The notes under the pieces are model-generated. The model saw only the letters and a program-made list of their open reading frames with translations. It did no database searches and was not told the origin of the DNA. 64,000 nucleotides of DNA, taken from Tremella fuciformis (taxonomy: Eukaryota; Basidiomycota; Tremellomycetes; Tremellales; Tremellaceae). Of the stretch, positions 43,301 through 53,201 are shown piece by piece (the first letter of the stretch is position 1; every line of letters starts with the position of its first letter). The translations under genes and the position numbers were made by a program. Location of the stretch: contig CP136495.1 in NCBI GenBank assembly GCA_032768795.1, positions 312,501 through 376,500 of the forward strand. The letters run 5' to 3'.

Positions 43301-44611
43301 TCAGAGGTTGTACTCCACCGTCGCGCCCCATCTGCGATTCCTTCCCCAAGTAATTGGTGATATCCGACGGCCCGGCTGTCTCATAGCTCTTTGCGCACTC
43401 TTATTCAAGAAGCACTTCAGGGCGTCCCACGTCAAGAGTTTAGCAACATCAGTAGCAATTTCTTGGTCATCTCGCGAGTTGTTGATCATCTGTATCGTCA
43501 TATAGGATAAGGTTTCAAGGCAGTCAGGCCAGCGGGCTTTGATCGTCTCCAAAATCTCCTTGTACCAAGTGATTAGCATCGTACTGCAATGCTCTTCTCT
43601 GGCTTCGCGCCTGCGATCTGCTTTGACGCGACTGATCCAGTTATCCGCGCTCGTCGTCGCGCCATCTGGGCCGTTCATACGGAGAAGAGTGATCCCGAGA
43701 CGATACGATGCCCAGTTGCTTATATTTGTTTGATGTAACCGAGCCAGTGCGACGAGCCCATCCGGGTCTGGTTTGAACTCCCCGTCAACGACATCGAAGA
43801 GGTAGGCCGAGTGATCTTTACCGTAGGGGCGATACTTCCTCGAATGCGAAATACACCTGAATGATGGCCACGATTGGCAAGGATGGGGGTTCCGCCGCCG
43901 AATCCGAGATTTCAGCAGACATGGAGATGATGCGGGAACCGACACTGAGCTCGTTGTTTTCAGCGGGATGACAAGGCGACTTGCGGTCCTTGTCGAAAGA
44001 GAATCCGGTCCCGGGAGCGTGGCTGCACTTTGCGTGGTGACACAAGTGTTCGAGGGGAGGATCGTCGGCTGCTTCACAATTGGTCTACTGCCTGGCCAAT
44101 TTGACCCAAGTGACTGTGACGGTGGCACGTGTGATTGTGGGCCAGTCGATGGGGACTGGACTGCGATGGGGACGGACCGTCCAGGGTGTCTCATAGTCGC
44201 CAGGCAGTGTGTCGCATTGTACGTTGTCCCGAGCGCCTGGTCGTTCGTGCTCCTCATGTCAGGCACAGTAGAGTGTGCAGGGAGGGGAGGATAATGTATA
44301 AAGCTATCGTTCATTGTTCCATATTGAGCCTGCCTGTGGTCTTGCATCATGCTCGTACGCCCCTGGTGAATAGGCTGAGAAAGAGAGTACGTGATTTTCT
44401 GCGGAGGATCCCAGGCGCTGACTCCTTGAGACGGCCCGCCCAGTAAGGTTTCGCTGAACCCGTGAAACCACCAATTAGCGAGCCGATCATTCTTTGGATA
44501 CAAAGACTGGTTCGCTTCCTCCTGTACCTGTTTGGAGTACTTGTCCTGCCATAGCTCGTATTCGAAGAATGGCTCGAGCGGGCTTCGTGGTAACTCATGT
44601 GACCCTTCCAT
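43301..44611 (-). CDS. Family A member 4, function unknown
   Basis: An intact frame of 436 residues. The variable N-terminal 250 residues are Pro/Ser/Thr-rich. The family domain is complete: YLFDVVDGEFKPDPDGLVAL, RLHQTNISNWASYRLGITLL, REAREEHCSTMLITWYKEIL, LSYMTIQMINNSRD, VAKLLTWDALKCFLNKSA and the end WGATVEYNL. No targeting signal was seen. It stands head-to-head with member 5 (45187-46470), separated by about 575 bp, so the two may share a promoter region. Confidence 0.65.
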   Translation of the reverse strand: MEGSHELPRSPLEPFFEYELWQDKYSKQVQEEANQSLYPKNDRLANWWFHGFSETLLGGPSQGVSAWDPPQKITYSLSQPIHQGRTSMMQDHRQAQYGTMNDSFIHYPPLPAHSTVPDMRSTNDQALGTTYNATHCLATMRHPGRSVPIAVQSPSTGPQSHVPPSQSLGSNWPGSRPIVKQPTILPSNTCVTTQSAATLPGPDSLSTRTASRLVIPLKTTSSVSVPASSPCLLKSRIRRRNPHPCQSWPSFRCISHSRKYRPYGKDHSAYLFDVVDGEFKPDPDGLVALARLHQTNISNWASYRLGITLLRMNGPDGATTSADNWISRVKADRRREAREEHCSTMLITWYKEILETIKARWPDCLETLSYMTIQMINNSRDDQEIATDVAKLLTWDALKCFLNKSAQRAMRQPGRRISPITWGRNRRWGATVEYNL

Positions 44612-45186
44612 GCTGCTGCACCGAGTGACTGCCCTTGTCCGCGATGTGTTGGGCCGGCTGTACAGGGTGCCTGTGACGTAGCCTTTTGCGGTTGAGAGTC
44701 ACGAATGCCTTATATGACTTTGCTGAAGCTGGGGTATGTAGTCCAGTCGGTCGAGATGGCGCAGAAGTCTTGTTGGACCATGCCCTTTGGGGAATTGCGC
44801 AGTCCAAGGCAGTATTAGAGAAGCCCTAAAACTTTGCGCGGCTCCACAACGAAGGCGAGTCGCGCCTTGCGTTTCAAATATTGGCGATCAAGATTGACTT
44901 CGCAATCGAGTCAGATCCACGAAGAAGACTACCAGCATGACCAACGCTAGGGCCTGGCCCGCCTGTGATGCATCGCCAGCATGGCTCGGGCCTTCGAAGC
45001 CGAAACCTTTGCAATCGCGAAACCAGCCCAGTCTGCAGTGCTCTTTCACTTCGCAACACTGTTTCTTTTTCGACTGGACTTGTCTTCTTCCTATTCTAAT
45101 AGGTCATATCAATCTACGACGTGAGGCTGTGGGGGGACTGACACTGCTGAATCAGGTGCATATCCATCAATCTGTGGACGGTCTGA

Positions 45187-46470
45187 ATGGCGGAATTTAG
45201 CCACATCAGCCCAATCCCTAGCTCGGTTGCTCGGTCAGATCCTACGCATGGAGAATATCTGGTGGACGAGTCCGCCTTCCTTACCGCAGCCATGTTCGAG
45301 ATGACACGACGAGCGAGTGAGATCGACCAGTGCGAGACTCGGTACGGATTGTTGGCTGCATGTGGAGCATTTGTCGACGAGGCCCAAATAGACACAGATA
45401 CCAGTGCATTCTTACACCCTGACATCCCGAACGGTTCCCCCAACTCAGCCTATTGCACTGAAGATCCTGTCAATCCGGTTGGAGATTCTCGCTCTGGGTT
45501 GAGCAGCGAATGCAACACTTCCATGCCGGCCGATGAGAATCCACTGAACATTCATCCCTTCTCCGTGTATCCGGCGGTTTCGGTCGAGCAACGCCATACT
45601 TGGAATGAAGTCACCCGCACAGAAGCGGTGGTGCCGATACGTCCCACCTGGACCGATCAGGGGTCCTGGGCAGACACCAAGACGGCTCTATCTGGTGAGC
45701 AGATTGTTCGCACGGAAATGCCTGTGCACAGACCGTCTTGTGAGATCCCCGCCCACGAACATACTGTTGCCGTGTTCTCCGAGGCACATACGCCGGGGGG
45801 TTATACTGACCCCCTGAGCATGTCCGCGACTTCCGCTCCCCGCTGCGTATCGCCCCAATCCAAGAACTTGGTTGACGACTCCATCAAGAAGGTGAAAGGG
45901 GAAAGAGGGAGGAATAAGAGCCGACAAACCAGAAAGAAGAGTCTCAAATTCTGGGAAAACATCTTTTACACGGTCTGCCACACAACACAACGTCATAAAA
46001 CTGGGCGGGCCGACCTGGCCTCTCTCGCCACAGATCAAGAAGGCAGCGCTAACATTGATGGCCTTGCTGCACTTGCTCGCAGGTACAAGGAACACATCCA
46101 CAAATGGGGCAGTGAGAATCTGCAAATCCTGGTCGGTCCTGCGGCGGCCAAAGGAACAAAATACCAGACACGCGTAGGACGGGAAAAGCACTGCAGCCGC
46201 ACGATGTATGCTTGGTATGAGCACACTCTTGTCGAAGCTCGACAGCGGCACCCGTCCATATTTCCAAAATACGCCACGAGAAATATCAGCGAGCTTCTCG
46301 CTTCAGCAGAAGCTGCTCCCATTGCTAAGCTGATCTCATGGAAGTCTCTGGAAACGTTCTTCAGGCGTCGTGCCGAGGAGAATCCGGTACAGACCATGGA
46401 GAATATGACCATAAGATACTGTTCGGGGAACCCTTGGGGCCATCTCAACGTCGATCAGAAGGGTGAATGA
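45187..46470 (+). CDS. Family A member 5, function unknown
   Basis: An intact frame of 427 residues, the only family A gene on the plus strand. The variable N-terminus is acidic and then Ser/Thr/Pro-rich. A basic stretch (KVKGERGRNKSRQTRKKSLK, near residue 240) could be a nuclear localisation signal. The family domain follows: NIDGLAALARRYKEHIHKWG, GREKHCSRTMYAWYEHTLVE, IAKLISWKSLETFFRRRAEE and NPVQTMENM. The conserved His-Cys after RE/GRE is shared by members 2, 4 and 5. Function unknown. Confidence 0.65.
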   Translation: MAEFSHISPIPSSVARSDPTHGEYLVDESAFLTAAMFEMTRRASEIDQCETRYGLLAACGAFVDEAQIDTDTSAFLHPDIPNGSPNSAYCTEDPVNPVGDSRSGLSSECNTSMPADENPLNIHPFSVYPAVSVEQRHTWNEVTRTEAVVPIRPTWTDQGSWADTKTALSGEQIVRTEMPVHRPSCEIPAHEHTVAVFSEAHTPGGYTDPLSMSATSAPRCVSPQSKNLVDDSIKKVKGERGRNKSRQTRKKSLKFWENIFYTVCHTTQRHKTGRADLASLATDQEGSANIDGLAALARRYKEHIHKWGSENLQILVGPAAAKGTKYQTRVGREKHCSRTMYAWYEHTLVEARQRHPSIFPKYATRNISELLASAEAAPIAKLISWKSLETFFRRRAEENPVQTMENMTIRYCSGNPWGHLNVDQKGE

Positions 46471-47029
46471 AGTCCAAGCTGCTAGGTCTGCATACCGCAT
46501 AGCCTGCTGACCATGTTTACACTCCGTATTGCGTCTTGATATTCGAGATCATGAATGTGCGTATTTGCGATCGCCTTCCGACCCCCTCAATAGGCCAGGG
46601 CGACATCAAATCACCCCATATGCAGAGTGGCCAAGCTCCTGGCCGTCAGCAGATACATACGTGACGCTTGGAGAACCCGTCCAATGACGCAGAGCGGAGG
46701 GAGAGACCAACGGTGCGACAAATGCGATGGCATATCACTGACCTCCCGGCCTTCGTCCTTTCATCTTCTCCCTTTCCACCTCCTGACGCGTCTCGTCTGC
46801 TCCATCACTATCATGCCGCAGGTTGTAGATCCGACTGGAGAACAGCCCCGTGCATACACCCCAAAACTCCGGCTGCGCCTCAATTACGCCGCTCTGGGCT
46901 TCACGTTTGCTTAAAAGGGAGGTGTAGTACGACTGCAAGAGAAATGCGCCCTCCAAGCTTCCTGTCCCGTTACCTCAACTCCCACTCATTCCTCGCTGTA
47001 CTTCGACTTGACACAAAACGGCTGAAGAC
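46471..47029. other. Interval between family A member 5 and family C member 2
   Basis: No supported gene; probably the promoter of family C member 2. Confidence 0.4.
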
Positions 47030-48182
47030 ATGTCGTTCCCTACTTTGGAAGCCAGCACCGCTTTGGACACCATTCAAGCGGCAACAGCTAGCGACTGGAC
47101 GTGAGTGCTTGCCGTTTGTGGCCCCGTACGACAGGAGTGTTGACTTCAGGATGAAAGGCGAATGCGAGTGTTCGAGACACCACAAAGTCACAGTCTCATG
47201 GCTGCACTCTGCGCTCTCGGAGCATCCTCACGACATGGCAGTCGGCTGTCTTGTCAGATGTCCAGACTGTGCGAGAACTGGTGTTTCTGAAGTCATGTTC
47301 ATGCCGTTCTCTCATACTCCCTTCGATCGGACGGATGACCTGGCGGAAGCCTATGTGCGAGAAATAGCGGGTCTGGGAGGCGAGGTCGACGTGCTCCCGA
47401 CCCAATTGCAGAGGTAAGTTGGCGTGCCAAGGAAGCCTCAGCTCACTTCCGGCGACTGACAGACAGCTTTTATCACGGCAGAGCCCGTCCGTACAACCTC
47501 ACTCTCATGGGACCCGACTTTGTCAAAAAGGGAGATAACTCCCCCGGTGGCAGGTGCATCGTCAATGGCGACAGTAGTCAAGTATTGAGGTTGTCAGTCT
47601 TCAGGCCTTCACGCACCAAGGAGGAGGGCGAGACCGGTGTAATGTTCGTTCCCTCTCCATCAGCTCCGCCATAGGGCGGCTGACTAAGTCCAGGTATCTG
47701 GAGTACACCTCGTTCGATGAGACCTACCTTCCAAAGTCCACCAACGACAGAGGGCGGAAGCAGTCCCGCTCTCGCTCGCGGGAAATCTTTTCGAGAATCA
47801 CCGGTCTGGGGCGGCAACTCACTTCACGCATTCGCAGACCCGGAAGGCGAGCGAATATGGATGCTCATGGGGATGATGTCACTCCCACTGTCACCCCTCA
47901 GCCCGTACTCGCGCCCACCACTGCCCTGAACACCATGCCGGAACATCTTTCTCCTAGTGAGTAGTGAGACGCCTTGCATTTGCAGACGTCGCCGTTGTTG
48001 ATACTCAGGCCAAGATCATCCCGCTGAACTGGAGACCACGCTTTGGTCTGCTCCTACGACAGCAGCGAGGCGGGCGCAAGACTCCCGCCGATCCGACGAT
48101 TCCGAACGCTCACCTGTGGAGATGGGCGAATCATATCATGACAGCTGCGTGTTTCTCGCGCAAGAGGCGGAAACGACCGTGA
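47030..48182 (+). CDS. Family C member 2: CxxxH/CPxC protein, function unknown
   Basis: Exon 1 is 47030-47100 (MSFPTLEAS...), and exon 2 starts at 47150 (AC|G), running to about 47413. A third exon (about 47467-47640) encodes FYHGRARPYNLTLMGPD, and later exons continue to about 47960 or to the stop at 48182. The core ECSRHHK...HPHDMAVGCLVRCPDC aligns without gaps to member 1, including the C-x3-H and C-P-x-C pairs and YVREI. Zinc binding is inferred from these. The C-terminus is Arg/Ser-rich. Exon borders after exon 2 are tentative. Confidence 0.5.
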
Positions 48183-48542
48183 CAGCGGCGCAGCCTCCGG
48201 AGGCGAGCAGCACACCGTATCCCTCAGCCTTGGCTGGGCCTTACCAGACACATCTTCATCCTGACGATTCGCTCTTTGGCCCCCAGCTCTGACACCGAAA
48301 TTTAGGCCCTGCGCATGCAAAGACCAACTTTTGCCACATTCGTGAGTGCCACATTGGTGCCTGGCAACACCCGATCGATGAGGGCGCAAAAGAGGGCGTA
48401 AGCAATGCTTCTTCGGCGCTCCGTTGAGTGACCCTCAGGCATGCATGCCTGCATGTCGCCATGTACATATGTAGGGCGTGACGAAGTCTTCCTCTGCAAA
48501 CTACTCGTCGTCGTCATCCTGTGGTTGTGAAGAGTATAGCTC

Positions 48543-49376
48543 ATGGACTGCCATACCATCCCCGAGCCCGGCCGTGCCGAGGCCGAACCGGAGTCCCTCT
48601 CGAACAAGGTACTGGAGACGGCTGCAGCGGTCACGCAGGTGAGCATGGGCTCAGATGAGTACGGGCAAGATAGGGGATGACTTTGCAGAATCTCGCCCCC
48701 GTTCAGCGTATCTGTGCCCATCTCAACGCGTTTCACGCATACGCGGGTGAACCCGGCCGCTGTGTGGAGGCAAACCATTATTGCGCCCATTTGAACGACG
48801 AGGTCAGGCAGTGTATACTGTATGACTCGCCGACGCCTCCTGCACGCATCATCGGCATCGGTGAGCCCGTATTCTGTGTATGGATTGGTCTGGAGGTCGA
48901 TATGACGATATGGCGGAGAAATCGAGGTCCCGCGCGCCCAGCGGCTTACCTCAGAATACATGATCACCACGCGCTTGTTCGAGACACTCGACCCCGCCGA
49001 GCAGAAGCTATGGCACTCCCACGTCTTCGAAGTCAAATCTGGCATGCTCATCATGCCGCGTCCGGCAGGTGTACCTGAGGCGGCCTGGGAGCTAGCCGAG
49101 AACAAGGAGATGGGACAGGTCGTCCATCTGTACGGCAAGGTCTATCACCTGTGGCAGGTGGACCGTGGCGACCAGCTGCCCCTCGGCGAGCCGAAATTGA
49201 TGACGAGCTTCACAGCCATGGACCAAGTCCCAGGTGGAGAGGCTGGTTTCGCGCAGCTGGTAGGGGACAGGGATGGGCGGTTCGGCAGCGATTGGAGGCG
49301 GAAGAAAGATGTAAGAGAATTCATAGAAACGCCCACGGTTCACGACAATGCGGACCGGGCATGGAAACAGAAGTAG
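48543..49376 (+). CDS. DUF1264 / oil-body-associated-protein-like protein
   Basis: Three exons, 48543-48638, 48689-48860 and 48955-49376, join in phase to 229 residues. Hallmarks of the DUF1264 (OBAP) family are all present: [14 protein letters not shown]-type [57 protein letters not shown] and the C-terminal RDGRFG. In plants the family associates with lipid bodies; fungal members are uncharacterised, and no enzymatic activity is established. The gene appears intact. Its last codons and 3' flank recur in decayed form at about 51172-51350, linking it to the family B duplications that follow. Confidence 0.85.
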
Positions 49377-49453
49377 GTACAGCATATTGTGAATATGACA
49401 ATATGGGAGGGATCAGCCATTCGGAGCCGATGAATGACTCAGTCTTGAGCACC

Positions 49454-50515
49454 TTAACAGCCATAGACATCTCTCGAGCCCCGAACGGGGGGGTGTTTCC
49501 TCTTCTTAACGTTCCAAGGCTTTTTCCGCTGGTTGGCCTGAGCGGCGTCCTCGCCGCCAGGTGCGTTCTTGCTTGAGGTCGAAGCGGAGCCTGACGCCGA
49601 ATCTTGTGAGCTGGCGGACAACGCGGTGATAGTTTCGGCAGAGTTGCACTCCTCTCGCTTGGGGCGGACTGGTTCCACAACGCCCTCAGTATGACGCGGT
49701 GTCCTCGGAGACTTGTTGCTGGAGTGTCGAGAAGGCCCTTGGCCTGCCCCTCGAGGCTCTTCAGAGTCTCTCTTCATGCTTTGAATCTCAGCGAGGGCTC
49801 GTAAATGACCTTCATTCAGCGCCGTAGTGGGAAATCTCATCTGGGGTCCTGATGACTGGGAACCTGACAGCCCGCTCCCTGACGGAGCTCTATTCGTCTT
49901 CCGCCTGTGGGCGTCGGCGATGGAAAGCCCGGGTAAGCTTTCGTCACTCATTTCACTGGTCTGTAATGTTGTAGAATCGCGTATGTCGACGAACGAGTTA
50001 AAGGTCTTCCCCGTCAGGGCGATATAGCGTGGTCCTGGGGTTCTGCACCCGAGAGCGTGTCCCGCCCGGGAGGCGGTCGACCAGAGGTGAGCTAGGGCCG
50101 AAGCAAGACCTAGATTGCACCGATCCCGTGCTCTCTGTGAGTCGTTGGTAGTCGGAGCCAGAGCGTGTGACATGTCACTCCGTAAAGCATCGCAAACCAG
50201 GGTCCACCCGGCTGTATTGTACAAACGCACTTCGGTAGCGTCCTTGATAGAAGGGAAGTTGTCCTCATCAAGCACATCGTTCCGAGTAGCCTTGCACAGC
50301 ATCGCTCGAACTTCGGTCTTCGGAGCCAATCTTCCAGAAACCGTTAAGTCATTTATTTCGTTTCCGGCGAGCGCTGACAAATCTGGTTCGTTCGAGAGCT
50401 CTTCCCACGCGTCCGGTGGGATTCTGCAGGTGATTTCAACAGTTGTTGGTCCATGCGTGCGAGGCCCGACCTCGTAGCCAAGATCGGGCTGCTCAGGTGG
50501 ACTGGGGAGGGACAT
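49454..50515 (-). CDS. Family B member 1 (short form), function unknown
   Basis: 353 residues from the ATG at 50515 (an upstream in-frame ATG at 50563 exists). The N-terminal block GPRTHGPTTVEITCRIPPDA and the following PKTEVRAMLCK are nearly shared with member 2. Further shared motifs are W-x-LVC, LAPTT, RYIALTGKTF and a C-terminal K-PWN...RDVY tail. The second half is Ser/Pro/Lys-rich and probably disordered. No signal peptide or membrane helix. It is encoded convergently with the DUF1264 gene, 77 bp apart. Confidence 0.65.
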   Translation of the reverse strand: MSLPSPPEQPDLGYEVGPRTHGPTTVEITCRIPPDAWEELSNEPDLSALAGNEINDLTVSGRLAPKTEVRAMLCKATRNDVLDEDNFPSIKDATEVRLYNTAGWTLVCDALRSDMSHALAPTTNDSQRARDRCNLGLASALAHLWSTASRAGHALGCRTPGPRYIALTGKTFNSFVDIRDSTTLQTSEMSDESLPGLSIADAHRRKTNRAPSGSGLSGSQSSGPQMRFPTTALNEGHLRALAEIQSMKRDSEEPRGAGQGPSRHSSNKSPRTPRHTEGVVEPVRPKREECNSAETITALSASSQDSASGSASTSSKNAPGGEDAAQANQRKKPWNVKKRKHPPVRGSRDVYGC

Positions 50516-51079
50516 TTTGTTCGGAGTATGCGATGGTGAGAAGCGGGAATGTTGTATTTTCACCAGACGGTCAGTGTAGTGGGCTCGTTGGACAACTGAA
50601 TCTCGCTTCTTGTACCCTCAAAGGCTTCATCAGAAGAATGGAGCGAATTTAATTTCTCCCTGCCGAAACAGCCAGTTTGAAAACGCCCTCAAGTCTTGCC
50701 TCGATCTTTTGTAGCTACCTTTGCGCGGAGCATTCCAGATCCGTGCATGTCAAATCATGTAACTGTATGTGAATTTGAGCTGCCGGGAGAACGTGCCAAA
50801 GATTGAAAGACAAATTCTTCAGGAATCGAAGGTCATCTGAGTAACCCCTCAGATGGGGCTCAGTGGAGAGGACTGGCAGAGACCTCAGAAAGGTCTACAA
50901 TTTCTGTATAGGCCTCGCCAAATTCTGGTGGTCCTGAAACAAATCTTCTCCAACGTGAGCGAAAGGAGCACACCACACAGTCTACAGCGCCAATGCACCT
51001 TGGAGCCCATCAGCTATAGCCGACTTGCGTACCAGGTCTGCAGGGCTGTCGTGTCCGCTAGACATCGCGGCCACCGGTA

Positions 51080-51369
51080 GTGGGAGCACCGAGGTCCGTG
51101 TATGGTCATGGCTTCAGAGGCAGTTCCTATTGCCGACACCGACAGGTCCCTCACTACCCCCAAACGTACTCGAGGCGGAAGGAAGATGTAAGAGAATACA
51201 TAGAAAAGCCTAGTGTCCACAATAATGCGGACCAGGGGTGGAGACTGAAAAATACGTTATGTTGTGAACATGGCAATATGGGAGGGCTTGAGGCCGACGG
51301 ATGGCTGAGCGCCTTAGCGATAGACATCTCTGGCGCCCGGTCGATTCCTTTTGCCACTTCCAGCTAGGT
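51080..51369 (+). pseudogene. Decayed 3' end of a second DUF1264 copy
   Basis: From 51172 the sequence matches the 3' end of the DUF1264 gene at 49295 and its flank. The frame reads RRKEDVREYIEKPSVHNNAD where the intact gene has [20 protein letters not shown]. The rest of the gene is absent or unrecognisable. The offset to the parent is 1,877 bp, and the match continues past the stop into the convergent 3' end of the adjoining family B gene. Confidence 0.7.
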
Positions 51370-52420
51370 TCCAAGGCGCTTTCCGCTGTTTCCCCTGCTC
51401 GTTTGTGCTGGACCCACCGGCCTTCTGGCCGCTAGTCACTGTCTTGCCTGGCGACGTCGGGGCGGAGCCTGAGGCCGAGTCTTGTGAGTCGGTCGATACC
51501 TCTGCAGTGGTCTGGGCAGGGCTGCTGATTGCTGCACTCGCGCCAGGGGGGTTCTTTGCTTTGGGGGGCGCGGGCTCTACAAGGCCAGTCGCATGGGAAC
51601 GGCGGGCCGTAGGAGTGCTTTTACGACTGGGCGGTCGACGCCCCGGGGCCGCCGCCTCAAAATTTGTGGATTGGGCATTGCTTGCGCTGGTCCCCGCGAA
51701 TCCGCGTTGTGTGTGACGATCGGGCAGTAAACGTAGCAGCGCACTTTGTAATTCTGATACTGTGGCAGACGCCTGGAGACCTTCTAGGTATCGTTTCTTC
51801 ATCATGCTCAGAATGCTTTCGCTTACAATGCCCTCAATTATACCCTCGCCTTGTAGTTCGTTAGCCTGCAGTGGTGTATCAGGGTTGATACTGCACGAGT
51901 CGAATGTCTTTTCCGACAGGGCAATATAGCGAGGTACTGAGGAGTTTCCGGCTTCGTCTGACCCTGTCGCTGACATGGCTGCAGCGAGAACCGAAGCAAG
52001 GCGCAGACTGCACTTTTCCCTGGCAGCTCTTGAACCGTCGGTGGTCGGAGCGAGCGCGAGTCTCATGTCGCTCGGAATACCACGGCATACCAAAAACCAC
52101 CCCGACTCAGTCATCGACTCTATAACTCCGTCGCTGACCGGTGTTATTGTGCCTTCCGTCGGATCATCCTCCTGATCGGTCTTGCACAGCATCAGCCGGA
52201 CTTCAGTTCTCGGAGTCAGATACTTGGCAATAGTCCGTGCCTTGGACAACTCCCCTGCCAGCCCCGCCAGCGTGCAATCGGTGGCGAGGGGGTCGCACGC
52301 CTCCGGGAGGATCCTGCAACTGAAAGCCACGGTTGTCGGTCCATGCGTCCGAGGCCCGACAATATAGCCGTTTAACGTGGCGCCAGGATTGGGCTGCCCA
52401 GAGACAGAGGCGACGGACAT
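51314..52420 (-). CDS. Family B member 2 (short form), function unknown
   Basis: 368 residues from the ATG at 52420. It matches member 1 throughout: GPRTHGPTTVAFSCRI, TPRTEVRLMLCK, GWFLVC, LALAPTTDGS, PRYIALSEKTF and the tail RKAPWNLAGS...ARDVY. The upstream 100-200 bp also resemble the upstream region of member 1 (AGAAGAAYGGAGCGAATTT, TCAAATCATG), so gene and promoter were duplicated together. No targeting signal; function unknown. Confidence 0.65.
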   Translation of the reverse strand: MSVASVSGQPNPGATLNGYIVGPRTHGPTTVAFSCRILPEACDPLATDCTLAGLAGELSKARTIAKYLTPRTEVRLMLCKTDQEDDPTEGTITPVSDGVIESMTESGWFLVCRGIPSDMRLALAPTTDGSRAAREKCSLRLASVLAAAMSATGSDEAGNSSVPRYIALSEKTFDSCSINPDTPLQANELQGEGIIEGIVSESILSMMKKRYLEGLQASATVSELQSALLRLLPDRHTQRGFAGTSASNAQSTNFEAAAPGRRPPSRKSTPTARRSHATGLVEPAPPKAKNPPGASAAISSPAQTTAEVSTDSQDSASGSAPTSPGKTVTSGQKAGGSSTNEQGKQRKAPWNLAGSGKRNRPGARDVYR

Positions 52421-52447
52421 TGGGGTCAGAGAATTGAAAGGCAACAA

Positions 52448-53201
52448 GTAGGAATACGGTATCGTGGCAAGAGGGGAGACTTGAGTTGAGCTCGGAGTGA
52501 TAAGGGGTCGCTGGACAGAGCGTCCTCGCGTTTAGTACTTAAGAGCAAACGACCAGAAGAACGGAGCGAATTTCGATTCTACCTCTAAGCAAGAAACGAT
52601 TGTCAATCATCCCTCGACCCTTTTTTGTTTGCGAGAAGCTTCGCGCACAGTATTGCAAAGGCGCTCATGACAAATCATGCGGTCTGATATGACATGGAGG
52701 ATCCTGGGGTCGAACCTCCATTGGCTGACCGGATCTTGCCAAATCCTGCCCGATTCCAACTCCCCGTCGTCCGACTGCCATCAGTCGTCGTCTGACGAGG
52801 TGAAGAGGAATCACCATCCTTACACAATGGATCCTGCTGCTCGAAATTCGGAATCAAAACAGAGGGGCCGGAAACAAGCATCTGCTACTGTAGCACGGAC
52901 TTGATCGGGTGACCGCAGTCAACCATCATGCACTTGCGCTGCGAAAAATCGGAATACCACAATCAGATGGCAGCCTCGCACCCATGTCGGACGCCGGAGT
53001 TTGTCCGCCCCGAGAAAGCAAGAACACATGGCGATGTGCATGATATAACTTAGGTGCCTGGTGTGAGAGGATTACCAGACGAGACTCAGCAGACACAATG
53101 CATGAAGTGGAGGGCTAAGGTTGAATCAACTTCAGAATACAGGATTCCCCTCTGACCCCCTCTCTATCCATCGCAAAGCTTGCGGGCAGCGTCGATAAGA
53201 C
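52448..53201. other. Interval between family B members 2 and 3
   Basis: No supported gene; the left part is the duplicated promoter region of member 2. Confidence 0.4.

Noticed and set aside
28426..46470. Family A as homeodomain mating-type genes, because of N-terminal diversity and clustering
   Set aside because: No homeodomain helix (WFxNxR) or other mating-type hallmark was seen in any member.
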